Source: Micrococcales bacterium
GTDB taxonomy: Bacteria > Actinomycetota > Actinomycetes > Actinomycetales > Dermatophilaceae
Assembly (NCBI GenBank): GCA_030537915.1
Contig: JAUNUZ010000077.1
Location: forward strand, 1-8,742
Length of the DNA: 8,742 bases
Direction: 5' to 3'
Part shown: piece by piece, positions 1 through 6,153 of the stretch
Numbering within the stretch: the first letter of the stretch is position 1
Layout: every line of letters starts with the position of its first letter
Translations under genes and position numbers: made by a program
Notes under the pieces: model-generated
Databases searched by the model: none
The model's input: only the letters and a program-made list of their open reading frames with translations
Told to the model about the DNA's origin: nothing

Positions 1-820
1 TGAGCTGCTGCCCGTCCTCCCTGCCTGAGCCCAGCAGGAGCGTGGCAGCGTTGAGGTCGATCCACGGCATGACGCCGGCGGCCTTATCCCACAGGTGAAG
101 CAACTGCAGCACCTGGGGGAGGACGAAATAGGTGACCAGGGCCAGCGGCGTGCTGCCGAGCAGCATCCCGAACCCGACGCCTTGAGCCACCCCGAGCAGC
201 CCGGTCAGGAGGTTTCCCGACATCGAACGCGCGTCGACTGCCCAGCCGCCGGCGCCGTCCTTCAGGGCCCCGACCAGCACGGTCATGACCGCGGCGATGA
301 TCACCGCGCCGAGCAGGGTGATGACGCCCAGCACCAGCGCCGCGAGCAGCTTGGCCAGGGCAACCCGGATCCGGCGCGGCTCCAGCGTGAAGGTGAACAG
401 GCCCGTCCGCTTCGTCCACTCGTTCGTCGCGGCGAGGATGCCCAGGATCGGCAACAGCAGCATGACGGGCAAGCCGGCGGCACCGAGGAAGACCTCGAAG
501 CCCAGGTCCGCGGAGTCGGCGAAGATCCAGATCGCGGCCATCGCCAGGGCTGCCAGGAGCAGGATCGCCCCGACGACCCACCGGCCCGCAACGGTGTCGA
601 CGAGCTTGCGCAGCTCAACGTGCACGAGTCGGATGAACGGCAGTCCGCGACCCTGGTCCACCGCCTCATGGTCCCCAGGTCGGTTGGCGGGTGGTTGGCC
701 GGCACCGTGGGGGGTGGACGCCACGGTGGACGACGCGACCGCGTTGATGGCCGGGCCGGTCCGCTGATCCTGAGTCGCCGCGGCCGAGTCGGATGTGTGA
801 GTCGAGCTGTCGGCGTTCAT
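1..820 (-). CDS. ABC-2 type transporter permease, N-terminal part (cut by left window edge)
   Basis: The frame opens at an ATG (820-818) and stays open for 273 codons to the window edge, so the C-terminus is missing. It has a hydrophilic Ser/Thr/Ala/Pro-rich segment (residues 1-60), then LVHVELRKLVDT (65-76), which resembles the cytosolic elbow of ABC-2 permeases. Hydrophobic segments follow at about 81-101, 108-131, 152-186 and 204-241. EWTKRTGLFTFTLEPRR (134-150) is a loop typical of actinobacterial permeases that pair with DrrA/BcrA-like ATPases. The start is well supported: the ATG overlaps the ATPase stop as ATGA, and AAGGAG lies 7 nt upstream. It should form the membrane channel of an exporter with the ATPase at 817-1716. 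The substrate cannot be told from sequence. The 60-residue extension before the first helix is longer than I expect for the family. Confidence 0.88.
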   Translation of the reverse strand, partial: MNADSSTHTSDSAAATQDQRTGPAINAVASSTVASTPHGAGQPPANRPGDHEAVDQGRGLPFIRLVHVELRKLVDTVAGRWVVGAILLLAALAMAAIWIFADSADLGFEVFLGAAGLPVMLLLPILGILAATNEWTKRTGLFTFTLEPRRIRVALAKLLAALVLGVITLLGAVIIAAVMTVLVGALKDGAGGWAVDARSMSGNLLTGLLGVAQGVGFGMLLGSTPLALVTYFVLPQVLQLLHLWDKAAGVMPWIDLNAATLLLGSGREDGQQL

Positions 821-1716
821 GCCGCGGCTCCTTCCCGCGAGGTTTCGGCGGTGAGCTGGAGGAACATGTCTTCGAGTCCGGCCCCGGCGCCTGGGCGCAG
901 CTCGGTCAGGACGACGCCCGCGTCCAAGGCGGCGCGGCCGACGTCGGCGACCTGCGCATCGACGGTCAGGGCGCCGTCCGACGTGGTGTGCACGGGCATG
1001 CCGCGCGCCACCAATGCTGCCTCGAGCGCAGCCGGGTCAAGCGCGCGCACCAGACATCCGGACCCGCCGAGCAGCTCGGCCTTGGTCCCCTCGGCCACGA
1101 TCCGCCCGCGACCGATGAGCACGAGCTCGTCGGCGATGACCTCCACCTCGTGCAGAAGGTGCGAGGACAGCAGTACCGTGCCGCCCTCGTCGGCATAGCG
1201 TCGCAGCAAGCCGCGCATCCAATGGATGCCCTGCGGGTCCAGACCGTTGGCTGGCTCATCGAGGATAAGGACCTGCGGATCTCCGAGCAGCGCATGGGCG
1301 ATCCCCAATCGCTGGCGCATCCCGAGGGAGTAGTTCTTGACCCGGCGCTTAGCCTCGCTGTCGGTGAGCCCGACCAGGTGCAGCATCTCATCGACGCGCC
1401 CCTTGGCGGCCCCGCACATCATCGCGCCGAGGGTGAGGATCTCGCGGCCGGTGCGACCGTCGTGCTGAGCGGCCGCGTCGAGCAGGACGCCGACATGCCG
1501 ACCCGGCATCGGGATCTTCTCGTAGGGAAGACCGAGGATTCGCACGTGCCCCGACGTCGGCGGGGTGAGCCCGACCATGGCTCGCATCGCGGTGGACTTG
1601 CCGGCCCCGTTAGGGCCCAGGAATCCCACGACCCGGCCCGGGGGTACAACGAAAGAAATGTCATCTACGGCGCGGATGGCGCCGTAGAGCTTGCGAAGGT
1701 TCTCGACCTCGATCAT
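817..1716 (-). CDS. ABC transporter ATP-binding protein (ABC-2/DrrA-BcrA-like exporter ATPase)
   Basis: A 299-residue cytosolic ATPase that would power export through the adjacent permease. Visible motifs are Walker A GPNGAGKST (34-42), the ABC signature as YSLGMRQRLG (129-138), Walker B VLILDEP (149-155) followed by the D-loop, and the switch histidine in SSHLLHE (H186). The canonical Q-loop glutamine appears replaced: the segment reads VGVLLDA, and I recall an acidic residue at this place in many BcrA/DrrA-type exporters. The last 70-80 residues after the nucleotide-binding domain are the usual C-terminal extension of this subfamily. The ATG at 1716 starts the conserved MIEVENLRKLYG. A purine tract GGAGG lies only 1 nt before that ATG, which is too close for normal use. 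Its stop TGA overlaps the permease ATG (ATGA), so the two are translationally coupled. Substrate unknown; peptide or drug export are typical roles of the family. Confidence 0.95.
   Translation of the reverse strand: MIEVENLRKLYGAIRAVDDISFVVPPGRVVGFLGPNGAGKSTAMRAMVGLTPPTSGHVRILGLPYEKIPMPGRHVGVLLDAAAQHDGRTGREILTLGAMMCGAAKGRVDEMLHLVGLTDSEAKRRVKNYSLGMRQRLGIAHALLGDPQVLILDEPANGLDPQGIHWMRGLLRRYADEGGTVLLSSHLLHEVEVIADELVLIGRGRIVAEGTKAELLGGSGCLVRALDPAALEAALVARGMPVHTTSDGALTVDAQVADVGRAALDAGVVLTELRPGAGAGLEDMFLQLTAETSREGAAA
828..833 (-). promoter_or_regulatory. Ribosome binding site of the ABC permease gene
   Basis: AAGGAG on the minus strand, 7 nt before the ATG at 820. It lies inside the end of the ATPase gene. 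It supports the upstream ATG as the true start and therefore supports the unusual hydrophilic N-terminal extension of the permease. Confidence 0.7.
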
Positions 1717-1841
1717 GCCTCCATTCTCAGCCGGCTCCGCGGGACGGCGCTATCGGTCGAGAGACTGATCCGTCCCTGAGTCGACCCCGACGAAAGTCGT
1801 AGGCGCAGGCGCCCAGCCGACGGCAAAGGTCGGGGGCGCAC
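1713..1841 (-). CDS. Possible 42-codon leader ORF ahead of the ABC transporter genes (speculative)
   Basis: A GTG at 1841-1839 is preceded by GGAGGA at 1856-1851 with 9-nt spacing. It opens a 42-codon frame that ends in TGA (1715-1713) overlapping the ATG of the ABC ATPase gene. The frame itself extends open further upstream, as is common in GC-rich DNA. The product would be rich in Arg and Ser, and I recognise no domain. In favour: a well-placed ribosome binding site and a 4-nt stop/start overlap of the kind used elsewhere in the window, which could explain why the ATPase ATG has no well-spaced site of its own. Against: the composition looks like an out-of-frame translation of GC-rich non-coding DNA. 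Confidence 0.2.
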   Translation of the reverse strand: MRPRPLPSAGRLRLRLSSGSTQGRISLSTDSAVPRSRLRMEA

Positions 1842-1850
1842 CGGTCGAGG

Positions 1851-1866
1851 TCCTCCCCCAGGAGGA
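1851..1866 (-). promoter_or_regulatory. Perfect 6-bp inverted repeat containing a Shine-Dalgarno-like tract
   Basis: The minus strand reads TCCTCC, a 4-nt loop, then GGAGGA, and the two arms are perfectly complementary. The 3' arm is the only well-spaced ribosome-binding-like tract upstream of the ABC genes, so the hairpin would hide it by pairing it with an anti-SD-like arm. There is no T-tract, so it is unlikely to be a simple intrinsic terminator. Whether it regulates anything is inference. Confidence 0.3.
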
Positions 1867-1960
1867 GTCCGTCCGCCGGCCTGACTTCCTAGCCTCGGTA
1901 GGTGAGCCAGCCCACGGCGGCAACATCGGGAGCGCGCGACGATTACGTCCCGTGGTGGTC

Positions 1961-2003
1961 TAGCACGCGGCGCTACCCGGTCCCGGTCTCCTCGGGCCGA
2001 GAA
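1961..2003 (-). terminator. Candidate terminator region of the aro operon (two short hairpins)
   Basis: Downstream of the aroB stop the minus-strand RNA can form two short stems. One is at 2003-1989 (UUCUCG / CGAGGA, loop GCC, one G-U pair). The other is at 1975-1961 (UAGCGC / GUGCUA, loop CGC, one G-U pair). The second pairs better as minus-strand RNA than as plus-strand RNA, where the wobble becomes an A-C mismatch. Neither is followed by a U-tract, which actinobacterial terminators often lack. Position supports a terminator; strength is weak. Confidence 0.25.
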
Positions 2004-2029
2004 CGCTGCGCCCAGGCGAAGCCGCTCCG

Positions 2030-3127
2030 CTAGGCGAGAATCGAGTCGTAGACGGCGTGCAAGTCCGCCTCCGAGGGCCCCTCGAGCCGGCCCGGCCGGC
2101 CGATCCCGTCGAGGACGACGAAGCGCAACAGGTCGCCGCGGGTCTTTTTGTCTCGGCGCATGGCGGCAAAGTGGCCCCGCCACGTGGCGCCCGCCGGCGG
2201 TTCGTACGTCGTGGGCAGGCCGATGGTCTCCAGCACCCGCCGATGTCGCTCGACATCGGCGTCGTCGAGGCGACCTGCGCGCTGCGCAAGCCGCGCGGCA
2301 TACACCATTCCGAGTGCGACCGCCTCGCCGTGGCGACGGCGGTAACCGCTCACCTGCTCGACGGCGTGGGCGAACGTGTGCCCGTAATTGAGGATCTCGC
2401 GCAGATCGGACTCGCGCAGGTCCGCCGTCACCACGCGGGCCTTGAGGGCGATCTTGCGGACGACGAGCTCGCGCAACTCGGGCGAGTCCGGGTTTAAGGC
2501 CGCCTTCGGGTCCGCCTCGATGAGCTCAAGGATGCGGGGATCCTCGATGAAGCCACCCTTGACGATCTCGCCCATGCCCGCGACGAGGTCGGCGAGCGCC
2601 AGCGTCCGCAGGCTGCTCAGGTCGACGAGAACGCCGACCGGCTCGTGGAACGAGCCGACGAGGTTCTTGCCCTCGGCAGTGTTGATCCCCGTCTTGCCGC
2701 CGACCGCTGCATCGACCATCGCCAGCAGCGTCGTGGGCACCTGGACGACGGCGACGCCCCGCAACCATGTGGCGGCGACGAATCCGGCGAGGTCGGTGAC
2801 CGCTCCCCCGCCGACGCCGACGACAGCATCGGAGCGGGTGAATCCGGCGGCACCCAGGACCGACCACAACTGCGCAGCGACGGCGGCGGTCTTGGCGGCC
2901 TCGCCGTCGGGCACCGCGTGCAGGTGCACCTCGATATCGCGAGCGGCGAGCACGTCGGCCAGCCGCTGCGCGAGCTCGGCCACGGGGACCGCGTGGATGA
3001 CGAGCACGCGCCGCACCCGATCGCCGAGCAGCCGGTCGACTTGCGGCGGCACGTCACGCGATCCGATGACGACGTCGTAGCCGCCGGGCTGCGGACCTAC
3101 GTGCACGACGTCGATCTGCGCGCTCAT
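2030..3127 (-). CDS. aroB: 3-dehydroquinate synthase
   Basis: A 365-residue cytosolic enzyme that converts DAHP to 3-dehydroquinate, the second step of the shikimate pathway, using NAD+ and a divalent metal. Visible motifs are the NAD-binding glycine-rich GVGGGAVTDLAGF (104-116), VPTTLLAMVDAAVGGKTGIN (130-149), KNLVGSFHEP (154-163), and GMGEIVKGGF (184-193), whose E187 is a metal ligand. LNYGHTFAHAVE (246-257) supplies the metal ligand H250, and RRHGEAVALGM (264-274) supplies H266. Near the C-terminus RRDKKTRG (324-331) is also conserved. Length is normal and all key residues are present. The ATG at 3127 overlaps the aroK stop as ATGA, implying coupling; the upstream purine tract (GGAG, 11 nt away) is weak. 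It is the last gene of the shikimate cluster here. Confidence 0.98.
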   Translation of the reverse strand: MSAQIDVVHVGPQPGGYDVVIGSRDVPPQVDRLLGDRVRRVLVIHAVPVAELAQRLADVLAARDIEVHLHAVPDGEAAKTAAVAAQLWSVLGAAGFTRSDAVVGVGGGAVTDLAGFVAATWLRGVAVVQVPTTLLAMVDAAVGGKTGINTAEGKNLVGSFHEPVGVLVDLSSLRTLALADLVAGMGEIVKGGFIEDPRILELIEADPKAALNPDSPELRELVVRKIALKARVVTADLRESDLREILNYGHTFAHAVEQVSGYRRRHGEAVALGMVYAARLAQRAGRLDDADVERHRRVLETIGLPTTYEPPAGATWRGHFAAMRRDKKTRGDLLRFVVLDGIGRPGRLEGPSEADLHAVYDSILA

Positions 3128-3711
3128 GCCGGCCCCGACTCCACCGGGCTCTGTTCGCCCACTTCGCTGGGTTCATCGGCCGAACCGTGCCCGATGTCCC
3201 GCAACCTGGACACGAGATCGTCGGCGACCTGCTGTGAGGTGCGGCCGTTCGTGTCGATCTGCAGGCTGGCCAGCGACTGGTAGAGGGGGCGCCGATATTC
3301 CATCAGCGCCAGCCACTGACCGCGCGGGTTGAGGGCGAGCAGCGGCCGCCCCTGATCGAAGCCGACGCGTCGCGAGGCGTCGCGCAGAGCCACGTCGAGG
3401 AAGACGACCGTGTGTCCCGCGAGCTCGGCTCGGGTCCCCTCGTCCAGGATCGCGCCGCCCCCCAGGGCCACCACGGCCTGCGCATCGCGCAGCGCGAGCG
3501 CCACGACCTCCCGCTCGATCTCACGGAAGTACGGTTCCCCGGAGTCGACGAAGATGTCCGGAATGCTGCGGCCTTCACGCGCCACGATGAGGGCGTCGGT
3601 GTCGAGCAGTTCGAGGCCCAGCCGCCGCGCGATGAGCTGCCCGACGGTCGTCTTACCGGCCCCGGGCGGGCCGATGAGCACGACCCTGGGATTGACCCGA
3701 TTGGTCACCAT
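3124..3711 (-). CDS. aroK: Shikimate kinase
   Basis: A 195-residue kinase that transfers phosphate from ATP to the 3-hydroxyl of shikimate. Visible are Walker A GPPGAGKT (14-21), LDTD (36-39) with the metal/substrate-binding Asp pair, FREIE (62-66) with a shikimate-binding Arg, GGG (84-86), the lid arginine in GRPLL (121-125), and RRPLY (140-144). The core ends near residue 172. About 22 further residues, rich in Glu, Ser and Pro, form a tail of unknown use. The ATG at 3711 overlaps the end of aroC by 7 nt. A GTG one codon later would give a 4-nt GTGA overlap, but the upstream GGAAGGA is better spaced (8 nt) for the ATG. The stop overlaps the aroB ATG. Confidence 0.97.
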   Translation of the reverse strand: MVTNRVNPRVVLIGPPGAGKTTVGQLIARRLGLELLDTDALIVAREGRSIPDIFVDSGEPYFREIEREVVALALRDAQAVVALGGGAILDEGTRAELAGHTVVFLDVALRDASRRVGFDQGRPLLALNPRGQWLALMEYRRPLYQSLASLQIDTNGRTSQQVADDLVSRLRDIGHGSADEPSEVGEQSPVESGPA

Positions 3712-4916
3712 GTCCGCATTCCTTCCGGGATCGAGGCAAGGAAACCCTGCACGTTACGCCTCGTCTCGGCGACGCTGTCGCCCCCGAACTTCTCGATGAG
3801 GCAGTCGGCGAGCACGAGCGCGACCATCGCCTCCGCGACGACGCCGGCCGCGGGGACCGCGCAGACGTCCGAGCGTTGATGAATCGCCTGCGCCGGCTTT
3901 CCGGAGGACACGTCGATCGTCGCCAGGGCACGCGGGACGGTGCTGATCGGCTTCATCGCGGCCCGGACGCGCAGCACCTCACCGGTGGACATCCCACCCT
4001 CAGTGCCGCCGGCCCGCCCGCTACGGCGGCGGATGGCACCGGTCGCGTCGCGCGCCAACTCGTCGTGCGCGGCCGAGCCGCGCCGGGTGGCCGTGACGAA
4101 GCCGTCGCCAAGCTCGACTCCCTTGATCGCCTGAATCCCCATGAGGGCACCGGCCAGGCGCGAGTCCAGCCGCCGGTCCCAGTGGACGTGCGAGCCCAGG
4201 CCCGGCGGCAGCGCGTACCCGAGCACCTCGACGACCCCTCCGAGGGTGTCCCCGTCTCGGTGCGCCGCGTCGACCTCGGCGACCATCGCGGTCGAGGCCG
4301 CAGCGTCGTGCGCCCGCATCGGGTCGGCATCCAGGGCCGCAAGGTCGCCAGGCTCGGGCAGGCTCAGCCCGCCAGAGGCGGCTGCGCCTACCGTGTGTGA
4401 GACGAGCTCGATACCCGCTGCCTGGCGCAGGAATGCCGCCGCGACGGCTCCAAGCGCCACTCGAGCCGCCGTCTCACGAGCCGATGCCCGCTCCAGTATC
4501 GGCCGGGCCTCATCGAAGCCGTACTTCTGCATGCCCACGAGATCCGCGTGGCCCGGGCGCGGGCGGGTCAGCGCCCGATTACGCGCGAGCTCCTTGGGCG
4601 CGTTGACGTCGTCTGCGGCCGCGAGGTCGATCTCGGGCACCGGGTCGGGCGACATGACGGTCTCCCACTTGGGCCACTCGCTGTTGCCGATGCGCAGCGC
4701 GATCGGCGAACCGAGCGTGCGCCCATGACGCAGGCCACCGAGTATCTCGAGCTCGTCCTGCTCGAACTTCTGGCGCGCGCCACGGCCATAGCCCAGACGT
4801 CGGCGCGCGAGGGCGTCGCGCACCGTCTGGCTCGTCACGTCGACCCCGGCGGGCATGCCTTCCAGGATCGCGACGAGCGCGGGACCGTGCGATTCACCGG
4901 CAGTCAACCAACGCAT
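3705..4916 (-). CDS. aroC: Chorismate synthase
   Basis: A 403-residue enzyme that removes phosphate from 5-enolpyruvylshikimate 3-phosphate to give chorismate, the branch point to aromatic amino acids, folate and quinones. It needs reduced FMN. The first family signature [19 protein letters not shown] (7-25) includes H10. RPRPGHADL (118-126) carries the second conserved His (H123). Next is [18 protein letters not shown] (136-153). [14 protein letters not shown] (300-313) and [11 protein letters not shown] (346-356), with the conserved Asp of RSD, complete the flavin/substrate site. Length matches actinobacterial AroC. The ATG at 4916 begins the expected [11 protein letters not shown]. No clear Shine-Dalgarno tract precedes it, although its neighbours aroK and mltG have good ones. 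Its 3' end overlaps aroK by 7 nt. Confidence 0.98.
   Translation of the reverse strand: MRWLTAGESHGPALVAILEGMPAGVDVTSQTVRDALARRRLGYGRGARQKFEQDELEILGGLRHGRTLGSPIALRIGNSEWPKWETVMSPDPVPEIDLAAADDVNAPKELARNRALTRPRPGHADLVGMQKYGFDEARPILERASARETAARVALGAVAAAFLRQAAGIELVSHTVGAAASGGLSLPEPGDLAALDADPMRAHDAAASTAMVAEVDAAHRDGDTLGGVVEVLGYALPPGLGSHVHWDRRLDSRLAGALMGIQAIKGVELGDGFVTATRRGSAAHDELARDATGAIRRRSGRAGGTEGGMSTGEVLRVRAAMKPISTVPRALATIDVSSGKPAQAIHQRSDVCAVPAAGVVAEAMVALVLADCLIEKFGGDSVAETRRNVQGFLASIPEGMRTW
3720..3726 (-). promoter_or_regulatory. Ribosome binding site of aroK
   Basis: GGAAGGA on the minus strand inside the 3' end of aroC, 8 nt before the ATG at 3711 and 11 nt before the alternative GTG at 3708. 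This spacing decides in favour of the ATG start. Confidence 0.65.
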
Positions 4917-4919
4917 GCC

Positions 4920-4935
4920 GCGTATGCTCGCACGC
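4920..4935 (-). promoter_or_regulatory. Small hairpin directly upstream of the aroC start
   Basis: In the 44-nt gap between aroE and aroC the minus strand reads GCGTG, a 6-nt loop, then TACGC, which can pair over 5 bp with one G-U pair. It ends 3 nt before the aroC ATG, where a ribosome binding site would normally lie, and no AGGAG-like tract is visible. The stem is short and may be chance in GC-rich DNA. Confidence 0.2.
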
Positions 4936-4960
4936 CGTGCCCCCTGGGCAGGACCGTAGT

Positions 4961-5821
4961 TCAGGAGTTGGAATGCGGGCCGGCCAGGACCGCCGCCCGC
5001 ATGACCTGCACCGGGGCTTGCCGACCGGTCATGAGCCGGACCTGCTCGGCCGCTTGGTGCACGAGCATGCCCAGCCCACTGAGCGGGAGGGCCCCTCCGG
5101 CCTGCGCCCAGCGCGCCAACCCGGTCGGCCAGCCTCCGTAGACGACGTCGAGGACGACCCGACCGCTCAACGAGCCCGTTGCGGCCGGATCGAGGTCGAG
5201 CAGGGTCCCGGTCGGCAGCGTGCTGATTGTGACGTCGGACTGCGCGACGAGGGTGGCCAAGGCACCGCGCCCCAAGCCGATCTGCTCGGTGACGGCCAGA
5301 CCGAGACGGCGCGCCAGCTGCGCCGTCTCAGGGCGCACCTGCTCGCGCACGACGAAGGTGACGTGCCGGGCTCCGAGCCGGGCCAGCGCGTCGAGCACGC
5401 TGCGGGCCGTAGCGCCGGAGCCGAGCACGACGGCACTGCGGGGCTCGCGACCAGGTCGTCCTACCCCCGCCTCGAGCAGCGCCTCCATGAGCCCGTAGGC
5501 GTCGGTGCTCTCCGCGATCCAACCCCGGGGGGTGCGCAGCAGGGTGTTGGCCGCCCCGACGTCGCGTGCGTGCCCCGAGGCCGCGACCGCGATCGCGAGC
5601 GCGTCCTCCTTCAAGGGCATCGTCACCGAGAAGCCAAGCCACTGCGGCCCCAGGCCGTTCAGGAACTCGCGCAGGCTCGGCTCACCCTGCCCGCCCACCG
5701 CAAAGCGGTCGTAGCTCCAGTCCTCGAGCCCCAACGCCTCGTAGGCGCTACGGTGCAGCACCGGGGAAAGCGAGTGCTCGATCGGGGAGCCGAGAACGGC
5801 GGCGCGGTTGCGGATCAACAC
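4961..5821 (-). CDS. aroE: Shikimate dehydrogenase
   Basis: A 286-residue NADP(H)-type reductase of 3-dehydroshikimate to shikimate. From the chosen start the motifs are [13 protein letters not shown] (11-23, substrate-binding Ser pair), SVTMPLKE (65-72, catalytic K71; the usual leading Asn is Ser), AANTL (90-94), STDAYGL (105-111, catalytic partner D107), a Rossmann loop [10 protein letters not shown] (132-141, close to the GAGGA type), TLPTGT (201-206), and the C-terminal [12 protein letters not shown] (249-260). Start choice is uncertain. GTG at 5821 puts RAAVLGSP near the N-terminus as in relatives and gives a 7-nt overlap with the mltG stop (GTGTTGA). GTG at 5845 would add 8 residues, and TTG at 5818 would remove one. 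No strong ribosome binding site separates them. The gene is followed by a 44-nt gap to aroC. Confidence 0.95.
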   Translation of the reverse strand: MLIRNRAAVLGSPIEHSLSPVLHRSAYEALGLEDWSYDRFAVGGQGEPSLREFLNGLGPQWLGFSVTMPLKEDALAIAVAASGHARDVGAANTLLRTPRGWIAESTDAYGLMEALLEAGVGRPGREPRSAVVLGSGATARSVLDALARLGARHVTFVVREQVRPETAQLARRLGLAVTEQIGLGRGALATLVAQSDVTISTLPTGTLLDLDPAATGSLSGRVVLDVVYGGWPTGLARWAQAGGALPLSGLGMLVHQAAEQVRLMTGRQAPVQVMRAAVLAGPHSNS

Positions 5822-6153
5822 TTGCCCGGATTCGCCTGGCACCACTGCTGGAAGAGCTTGACGTTCACTTCGTGCTCAGCGGGCGTCGTCGCGAAGCGCG
5901 TCTCGCCCGTCGTCGGGTTGACCGTGACGAAGAAGAGCCACGGGCCGTCCGCCGGCCGTTGGGCCGCCGTGATCGACGTGGCGCCCGGGTTGCCGATCGG
6001 GCCGACCGGCAGGCCCTGCACGACGTAGGTGTTGTAGCCGTTCTTGTCAGCCCGCTCCTGATCGGACGTCGTGAGCGCGCGCTTGTGAACGCCGTAGTTG
6101 ACGGTCGAGTCGAGCTGGAGCGGCATCTTCACGGCGAGCCGGTTGTCGATGAC
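5815..6153 (-). pseudogene. mltG: Out-of-frame C-terminal part of MltG catalytic domain (mltG locus 5815-7133 is disrupted)
   Basis: This frame continues the murein transglycosylase catalytic domain but is shifted relative to the first part of the gene. Recognisable family features are VIDNRLAVKMPLQLDSTVNYG (split here as VIDNRLA and MPLQLDSTVNYG) and NTYVVQGLPVGPIGNPGA. Family-conserved C-terminal residues follow, to a TGA at 5817-5815. Coding similarity starts at the GTC whose first base is the last base of the GAG that ends the upstream frame. About 112 residues remain and their conserved motifs are intact, so the break is recent or an artefact. A GTG at 6132-6130 overlaps the premature TGA of the upstream piece (GTGA), so a 105-residue fragment could be made by re-initiation, but no Shine-Dalgarno tract sits at proper distance. 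The stop overlaps the start of aroE. Confidence 0.85.

Larger units (their letters stand above)
1717..2029. other. 313-nt intergenic stretch between aroB and the ABC transporter
   Basis: No confident protein gene lies here on either strand; the ORFs crossing it are continuations of out-of-frame readings. It holds weak hairpins just after aroB, the 6-bp inverted repeat with an SD-like arm, the possible leader ORF, and a 4-bp stem with a GAAA loop on the plus strand at 1788-1799. A promoter for the ABC genes is expected here. The best minus-strand match I find is TTGCCG followed 17 nt later by TACCGA, which is too poor to annotate. Confidence 0.6.

Noticed and set aside
95..1198. Long plus-strand open frame of 367 codons opposite the ABC genes
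   Set aside because: It lies opposite the well-supported permease and ATPase genes, has no recognisable motif and has the Arg/Gln/Pro-rich composition of an antisense shadow in GC-rich DNA.
793..1779. Plus-strand open frame of 328 codons
   Set aside because: Antisense to the ABC ATPase, whose Walker A, Walker B and signature motifs are clear; no motif in the plus-strand reading.
1788..1799. 4-bp stem with GAAA loop on the plus strand
   Set aside because: Too short, and no plus-strand gene is nearby to terminate or regulate; likely chance.
1842..2183. Upstream part of a 156-codon minus-strand frame crossing the aroB end and the gap
   Set aside because: Its first third lies inside aroB in another frame and the product has no recognisable feature; only the short section from 1841 has any start signal.
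4953..4958. TACGGT as a -10 box upstream of aroC
   Set aside because: No -35-like element at 16-18 nt; a TANNNT match alone is expected by chance.
4937..6028. Plus-strand open frame of 363 codons
   Set aside because: Antisense to aroE and the mltG 3' part; composition and lack of domains mark it as a shadow.
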